Shown here: positions 57,183 through 64,000 of the stretch, in pieces
How the letters are laid out: every line of letters begins with the position of its first letter
Numbering within the stretch: the first letter of the stretch is position 1
NCBI GenBank assembly: GCA_018398585.1
Contig: JAGTTD010000012.1
Coordinates: 21,585,036-21,649,035, forward strand
Origin: Simmondsia chinensis
Taxonomy: Eukaryota; Streptophyta; Magnoliopsida; Caryophyllales; Simmondsiaceae
DNA length: 64,000 bases
Direction of reading: 5' to 3'
Notes under the pieces: generated by a model
The model's input: only the letters and a program-made list of their open reading frames with translations
Told to the model about the DNA's origin: nothing
Databases searched by the model: none
Position numbers and translations under genes: made by a program

Positions 57183-58326
57183 AAGTTGGAGCATATAGAT
57201 TTACGATGCCCAACTTGCGGACAAGTGAAGAATGGGAAGGAAACCCAAGTGCCTTCGTAAAAATATTAGCTAGTTGTCCCATTGTTCGAACAAATTGGGT
57301 AGTGATCTTCTCGGCTAACAATTTTTTAGGAACAAAATTATAATCAATTTCTATATGTTTTGTGCATTTATGAAAAACTGGATTTGATACAATGTGAAGA
57401 GTTGTCTGATTATCACAAAATAAAATTGTAGGATTGTCAATAGGAATGGCTACATCAGTTAACAAATGTTGTACCATAATAACTCCCTAGTTGTAGGGCC
57501 ATATAAGAATGGCAATTTGACCCGAATCCATTAGATATCCATCAAATACGATCTATTTATGATGGAATTGGATGCAAAAAATGGGTCTTAAATGGATTTG
57601 GATTTGAATGTTGATGAATGGGTTTTGGGTCAGGTTCGATTTGGATGACATCAAATCTAACCCGAACCCGACCCGAAATTATGTTTTACGTAGGACAAAA
57701 TTTTAAAATTACTAAATTTTTAGTCTTTAACATGTCAAACCATATTCCAACTTTTTTTTTTTTTTTTTTTGCGCCAACATTTTGATATTTGTTTTGACAC
57801 TATAATATTTTTTATACACAAATCTATGTATAAGGATTACTTGTTAAGAGACATTTGAATGATTGTCTAATATTACATTATTATTATATTTATACGTATT
57901 AGATGAAAAGGAAAAAGATATATCAATTTGTCCAAATATTAGCTTTTGAGGTATTATTATTGCATTATTATTGTTATATATATTAATATTAGATTGTAAT
58001 ATTATAATTTATTTTATAACTTAAATGGAATATAGATTTGGATCGGATACCCATTTCATCCAATGGGTTTGGATTTGAATTGAATTTTTATGGAATAAAG
58101 GGATCTTTTTCGAATTTGGATTGGGTTAGGTTTTTTTGGGGTTGGATCTGGATAAAGGCAAACCCGACCTAAACCTGACCCATTGCCACCCCTAGGGCCA
58201 TAGCATGATGCTCACCTTCCACTGAAGAATGAGATACAGTAGACTATTTCTTAGAATGCCAAAAAATCGGAGCACCGCCCAAATAAATTATAAAACCAGT
58301 GGCAGAACGTCTAATGATAGAGAAAT
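57183..58326 (-). pseudogene. copia D RNase H end, split by a MITE
   Basis: The minus strand reads SIIRRSATGFIIYLGGAPIF and STVSHSSVEGE (58320-58205), then is cut by the insertion 57504-58192. It resumes with MVQHLLTDVAIPIDNPTILF, CDNQTTLHI, TKHIEIDYNFV, ANIFTKAL and KLGIVNL to the end of pol. It is the typical C-terminus of a plant Ty1/copia polyprotein, with the catalytic CDNQ intact but the frame broken by the insertion. Confidence 0.85.
57494..58202. mobile_element. MITE in copia D with 10-bp target duplication
   Basis: Insert 57504-58192 (689 bp) between TAGGGCCATA (57494-57503) and the same 10 bp at 58193-58202. Ends are imperfect inverted repeats around ATGGCAATTTGACCCG and its partner GACCCATTGCCACCCC. 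The interior is rich in GGGTTTGGATTTG. Superfamily uncertain; Mutator-like if one base of the duplication is chance. Confidence 0.7.
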
Positions 58327-61300
58327 TGTTAGAATTTGGGGGTTAGGTGCCTCAATTTTGTTCAACTTGTTTAAACTTCTCAATCCCACATAGGAAAAAT
58401 AGAGGTGGGAATGCATCTTTATGTACCCCCTTGTCATTTTCCTTAGTAAAGTCTTGTGGGCTTAGAATAGGCATGGCGAGCCACATGCGTGCGTGCCTAG
58501 CGCTGCAGTGCGGGATAGCCAGCAATCGCATCGCGGTGTGTTGTGGACTTTTTCTAACAAGGACGTTTATTTTTACGGCGATCGTGTTTAATGAACTTGA
58601 GGCAAGTTCTTTCTATTGGTCTAAGCTCGAGGGTGTATGTTCGAGCTCAAGTTGTCTTCTTCTAAGTCATGATCTCAAAGGTGTTAGCTCGAGGTGTTGT
58701 CCATTACTCTGGGTTCGAGCTTGAGATACGCATCTTGACTATTTCAACATGCACTCTTTCCATATCCATTTTTTCCACAGTTGAAGCTGGATTCTTGACT
58801 TCTCCATAAATGCCACTCTTCATATTAAGGATGGATAATTAAGCCACCATCCTTCCTTAGCAAGAAAGCTTTTACCTATAAATACAGCCTTTTGGTAGGA
58901 TGATCAACACACTGAAATACACCAAAATACATCTTCTCCAGTACTTTACTTCCTCGCTTAAAGTCCATTCTTTCTTCTCCATTACTGAACAAGTTGAGGC
59001 GTTCTCTAGTCCATCTCCATGAAGTACACTACTGAGGTGGGCTCCGTGTTAACCCTAGGGGTTGGAGTGCCATTATTCTCGTTGCACCTGTGTGGGAGCA
59101 TAACAACTTAGGGCAGTAAAGTTCTCCATGCTGCAACAATTCTTCAGTTTAAACTCTTCTTACTATTTTTATTCCTTATGTTGTTTTACTATAGCTTGAG
59201 TTCATTTTTGTTGGCTGTAAAGTTATATGTCGGTTGCTCATTTATGTCATTTCCCCAACGATCTAAGTCATTATATAAAATGAGTAATCATAATATGACT
59301 CACTCAAATTTTATTATTCTTGATATGTCTAAAACTAAGCTCTTGGATTGGAAGAACCACAAGATGTGGGCTAATAAGATATAGTTCTTTCTAAGTCAAA
59401 TTGAGGTTTACTACACTCTCTTTAATGATAGAGCCCCGCCATGGTCCAGTAAGGACTATGAGAATGATGACCAAACTTGATAAATGTGAAACATGTGTCG
59501 AGGCCAAATATCCTAAAAAGGCTTGTAACAAATCAGTTGAAAGAGCATTTATAATTCTTGAGCTAGCACGATGTGATCGAGGTGACTTCAAGAGCACCTT
59601 AAGTAGAGGTGGTAAAAGATATTATATCACATTCGTAGATGATCACTTGAGATTCACTAAGGTGTATCTCTTAAGCACGATAACTAGAACACCTCATGGT
59701 TTGTCTCTAAGTTAATCCCATTATGTAAAGAAAATATTAAGAAAGTTTGGTCATTATGATGACACTCGTGCTAAAACTTCATATGAGTCCAGTGTTCACT
59801 TGAAAAGAAACAAAAGAAATAGTGTATCACAAGTTGAATAGGGTAAGATAATTGGTAGTTCTTAATGAACTATACTTGTCCCGATATTGCTTATGCCATT
59901 AGTAGACTTAGCTATTGCACCCATAATTCAAGTGATGAGCATTGGAGTAATGACTAGGCTATTAAGGCATCTTAAAGGTACTAGGAATTGAGGTCTACAA
60001 TATAAGAAGTTCCCAGTTGTGTTAGAGGGATATTATGATGCTAGTTAAGTGTCTGATACTGATGAAATTCAGTCTACTAGTAGCTACGAGCTTATGCTTG
60101 CTAACTGTGCTATATCATGGAAATCATCTAAACAAACCTGTATTGCTGAATCAACCATGGAGCCTAAATTCTTTGCACTAGAGATGGAAGGTTTGGAAGT
60201 TGAATGGCCAAGGGATGTACTAGTAGACATTCCATTGAGGGGGATCCATATCTTCAGTATCATTACATTATGACTTACAAGCGACCATTAGAAGGGCGCA
60301 AAGTGAGATTTATAATGGCAAACAGCTGCATATTCATCTCAGACATGGTGCAATGGACATTTGATTACAAATAACGTAATCTCACTCGAGTATAGAAGGA
60401 GTGAGAAAAATCTAGCAAATCCTCTGACAAAAGATTTTGCATGGAAAATAACTTATGAGACAGTAGAGGGAATGGGGCTTAAGCCCATTTGTGTGTTTTG
60501 ATCCTAATGGATACTCGTCTCAGGAGTTACTCTTGAGTTCCATGGGTCAAACGAAGTCATGGGTTGGCAAAATTAGATATAGCCACTCAAGCCCATTTCG
60601 AGAAGGTGTTGTTGTTAGTGGCTCTAGGATCTATCAGTATTGTCGTGACATGAGAATGAGCTTGAGGCTCTTAATGATGTCCATAGCCTGTTATGGTGGT
60701 GTGAGGCAGCACACTTGATGGACTCGCCCACAGGATTATAGGGGTTTGAATGCTCCTTGTTGAGAGTAAGGGCTTACTCTCAAGTGCTTTCCTTAGAACC
60801 TGGTTTTGGGTTATGTTTCGAGGGACCTCATACGTCCTAATTACGGAGTACGTTTCAACCTCGAGAACCACATGAAGGGGGTAGGGATGCTCTTCACAGT
60901 GATTGGTCGGTTTCAAGACTATGTTCACCTCGGGTGGTTATGGGACATGCTTACTCACTAGGTGCTGATTCAAGCCCAAAAGACATTGGCATTGTGAAGT
61001 GCGGGTTTAACTGCTTAGTAATACTCTTCCTTTTTCTTCTTTTTCTCGAAATTGAATCATGTGGAGGATTGTTGGAATTTAGGTGTTTGGTGCTTAAATT
61101 TTGTTTTAACTTTTTAAACACCTCAATCTCACATAGGAAGAATAAAGGTGGGAAAGTCAATTTATATACCCTCTTACCCTTGTCTTTGGTAAAGTTTTTT
61201 GGGCTTAGAATGTGCATGGTGGGCACAGGTGCACGTGTGCTCTCGCCCCATCCCATCAAGCCATGCCGGCTAACGTGGTGTTGTGTGGTGTGAAATTTTT

Positions 61301-62015
61301 CTAACACGAACTTTCATTTTTATGGCCATCATGTTTTTAGTTGCCATAAATGAACTCGGGGCAAGTTCTTATTATTGTTCTAAGTTTGAGGGGCTTGAGC
61401 TCAAGTTGTCTTCTTCTAGGTGACCACGAGGGTTTTAGCTTGAGGCCTTGTTTGTTGCTTCGGGTTCAAGCTCGAGGCTACAAGCTCAGGCATGACGTCT
61501 TGACCATTTCAATGTCCGCTCTTTCCATATCCTTTCTTTTCATAACTACTAGATTCTTAACTCCTCCATATCCGTCACTCTCCAACTTAAGGATGGGTTT
61601 TTAGGGCATGATCCTTTCCTTAACGGGCAAGCTTTTCACCTATAAATACATCCCTTCAGTAGGATGATCAACACATTGAAAAATACATTGAAATACATCT
61701 TCTCTCTCAAACTTCATTCTTTCTTCTATATTACTGAGAAAGTTGAGGCATGCTCCAATCCATCTTCCTGGAGTACACTACTGAGGTGTGCATCGTGTTA
61801 ACCTTGGGGATTGAATTGCCATTGGTTTTATTATACTTGTGTGGGGGCATACACAACTTACGGTAATGGAGTTCTCCACACCGTGACAATTCTTTGGTTT
61901 AGTCTCTCCTTACTGTTTTTATCCTTCTGTCATTTTACTGTAGCTCGAGTTCATTTCTTTCGACTTTAAAGTTATATTTTTAGTTTCTCATTTATGTAAT
62001 TTTTCCAACAGCAAC
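58322..62015 (+). mobile_element. copia E: internally deleted Ty1/copia element
   Basis: LTRs 58327-59260 (934 bp) and 61070-62010 (941 bp), starting TGTTAGAATTTGG and TGTTGGAATTTAGG. Flanks GAAAT and GCAAC are probably a diverged 5-bp duplication, since the interrupted copia D codons are restored with GCAAC. The interior is only 1.8 kb. Confidence 0.8.
59280..60480 (+). pseudogene. copia E gag/integrase/RNase H fragments
   Basis: Plus-strand fragments: gag start (MSNHNMTHSNF, 59281), integrase N-terminal part (CETCVEAKYPKKACNKS, 59488; GGKRYYITFVDDHLRFTKVYLL, 59610), then a jump across most of integrase and RT to the RT end (CPDIAYAISRLSY, about 59880) and RNase H (SWKSSKQTCIAESTMEPKFFAL, 60115; a broken LADPLTKD equivalent, about 60415). 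A large internal deletion removed the rest. Confidence 0.8.
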
Positions 62016-64000
62016 CTGCCCAATCCGCATCATAATAAGCACGTAGTATAAAATTACACTCAAAAGGAAGAAACATTTCTTGTCCTGGCATTCCCTATAT
62101 GTAATGAAGTACAAGAAAGGCCACCTCTAGATGTGGACCTTGGGGATCATGCATAAACTGATTAAGAATTCATACTACATAACATATATTCAGACGTGTA
62201 ATAGTAAGATGCAACAATCTTCCAATTAAAGGACAGTATTGACCTTTGTGTTTAATCGATTCTCCCTCTTTCTCAAATAGATGATGATTTTATACAGTCG
62301 GGATTGAAATAGGTTTAGCCCCTAATAGGCCACTCTCAACTAAAATATCTATAGCACACTTCCTTTGACTTAATACCAAGCCACCATTGGATTCTGCCAC
62401 TTCAATCCCAAGAAAATACTTTACGAACCCTAGATTTTTGTATACCAAACTGCTGGTTTCGAATTGACTTTACTTTCTTTACGTGATTCACACTCTTTTC
62501 ATTAACTATTACATCATCCACATAAATAAGAATGGCCATATAAACCAACCTACAGGAATAGGTCAAAAGAGAATAATTTGACTTAGATTGTCGAAAATCA
62601 ATGCTTGTTAGACAAGAAGTAAACTTTTGGTTCCAATTATGGGACGCTTGCTAGATTCCATAAAGTAACTTATGGAGACGACAATCGTTACCCTCATGTT
62701 GTGGCTCAAAACCTTGTGGAACTTTAATGTAAGCCTCCTCATAAAGGTCTCGATGAAGAAATGTACTGTTCACATCTAACTGATGAATTATCCCATTTTA
62801 GGCAGCTACATTGGCCAAAAGACAATGTACAGTAACAATTTTGGCAACTGGTGCCAAGTTATAGTGATAATTAACACTCTCTACCTAAGTATATCCCTTT
62901 GCTAGTAGTCAGGCCTTGTTACGTTCTATCGTACCATCTGACCTATACTTGATTTTGTACACCCATTATGAGTCTTTGGCCTTTTTCCCAAGCGATAGAA
63001 ACTCCAACGTTCAGGTCTTGTTTTCATCAATCTTCTTTTTCATGGCATCTCTCCAATGCTCCATCTAAAACAACCTGTGCAAAAAACTTTGGCTCACCAT
63101 AAGAGGTGAAGGCCCCAAGAAAAGCTGAATGTGAGTTAGAAAATCATGCATTAGATAAAAAATTAGATAAAGGACAGCCTACTTCCGAGTTAACTGAAGG
63201 AGTAGTAGATCAAGGATAGGCCATAGAAGATGGAACATCACAAATGTAGTCTTGATATTTAACTAGCATTGACTAAAACCCTAGCTCCTCTTGCTCAAAT
63301 TTTTGGATTTTCTAAACCAATACCTGCTGGATGAACCTCCTCAACGCCTCCCTTTCCCTAGTGACTTCTACCAACAATGGCTTCACACACCTCCTCTGTT
63401 GTTGAGATAATCATCGGTACTGGCTGTTGATCCTCCGGTGCTAGCGATTGACCTGCGAGTGCTAGTAGTTGTATATCATCAAGAGGGAAGACATCAAGAA
63501 GTCTATATTCATTGAATTGTTACCCAAACTCAAATATGAACTTTGTTTTTAAAGACATGGGAAAATATTTTTATGAAATACAACATCACGAGAAATATTG
63601 ATTTTGTCGTTGTCCAAATCATATACTTATAGCGTTCTACCCATATGGATGCCCAATAAAAAAAATAACGATTTGCTTAGTTTCCTAACTCATCTCCAGT
63701 ACGATCTTTCATATGAATATAGCACAAACAACCAAAAACTCGCAAATGAGTATGAGAAGGAATGTTTCCATACAATACCTCATAGAGACGTCCATCATGT
63801 AAATAAGGAGTAGGCATGATATTGATTAAATATGCTGTAGTTAAAACATATTCTCCCCAAAATATAACCGAGAACCCAGCCTTAAAGCGTAGCTCACGTG
63901 CTACTTCCAGAAGATGATGGGGTTTCTATTCAACAAACTCGTTTTGTTGAGGTTTTTCATTAAAAGATGTTTGAATCTGTATCCCATTCTTAGCATAGAA
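62016..64000 (-). pseudogene. copia D RT and integrase (runs off window)
   Basis: From the window edge down the minus strand: integrase core (TSFNEKPQQNEFVE at about 63950, LLEVARELRFKAGFSVIFWGEYVLTTAYLIN at 63910-63820, HLRVFGCLCYIHMKDR at 63750), then a linker, then RT (VPQGFEPQHEGNDCRLHKLLYGI near 62710, IYVDDVIV at 62525) and the beginning of RNase H (YYDADWAGC, 62045-62016), which copia E interrupts. Stops and frameshifts throughout. Confidence 0.8.

Noticed and set aside
58347..58724. 125-codon plus-strand frame
   Set aside because: It lies wholly inside the copia E LTR and its counterpart in the other LTR is not conserved as a protein.
60934..61307. Overlapping 118-119-codon frames on both strands
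   Set aside because: They cross the copia E interior/LTR boundary; no protein features.

Overview
This is nuclear DNA of a flowering plant, probably a eudicot. It is AT-rich and microsatellite-rich, and it is almost entirely nested transposable elements around one ordinary host gene. There are no bacterial features. The species cannot be named from sequence alone; RTE LINEs with (TTG)n tails and AT-rich introns fit many eudicots.

Layout. 1-14.6 kb: a minus-strand Ty1/copia element (copia A), of which only the gag start, leader and 5' LTR lie in the window. It is split by a hAT-type element (656-10496). That element carries two copies of a long-TIR Mutator-like element (1075-3506 and 5001-10223), each of which holds a small hAT insertion and an RTE LINE, plus a PIF/Harbinger-like element (3702-4967). 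The copia A LTR is also split by a solo LTR, itself hit by a 5S-rRNA-derived SINE. 14.8-25.8 kb: a decayed hAT transposase gene split by a nearly complete copia element (copia B, 16156-24950). 26.3-29.0 kb: two Ty3/gypsy chromovirus remnants in opposite orientation. 29.0-39.8 kb: MITE copies with ATT microsatellite cores. One holds an array of seven LTRs separated by six 145-bp spacers, a TRIM-like element, and one of those LTRs contains a further small LTR retrotransposon with a possible captured RRM-type ORF. 39.8-41.0 kb: a gypsy relic with a second 5S-derived SINE and a local tandem duplication.

41.3-53.6 kb: the only convincing host gene, a three-exon minus-strand gene for a Golgi-type nucleotide-diphospho-sugar transferase (GT77/DUF271 type, 348 aa). 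Its two introns (about 7.1 and 4.1 kb) are filled with a copia fragment, a long-TIR MITE, a solo LTR and a truncated L1 LINE. 53.6-56.2 kb: gene upstream region, AT-rich, with an inverted-repeat MITE. 56.2-64 kb: a minus-strand copia element (copia D) that carries a tRNA-derived SINE, a MITE with 10-bp target duplications and a deleted plus-strand copia (copia E).

The most interesting points are: (1) a two-copy SINE family that joins a full 5S rRNA to the 3' end of an RTE LINE, both copies with target-site duplications and with its likely partner LINEs in the same window; (2) the seven-LTR TRIM-like concatemer with invariant 145-bp spacers and a hairpin at the polypurine tract; (3) the small LTR retrotransposon with a PTB-like RRM segment. 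All family assignments come from reading motifs by eye; no database search was possible.
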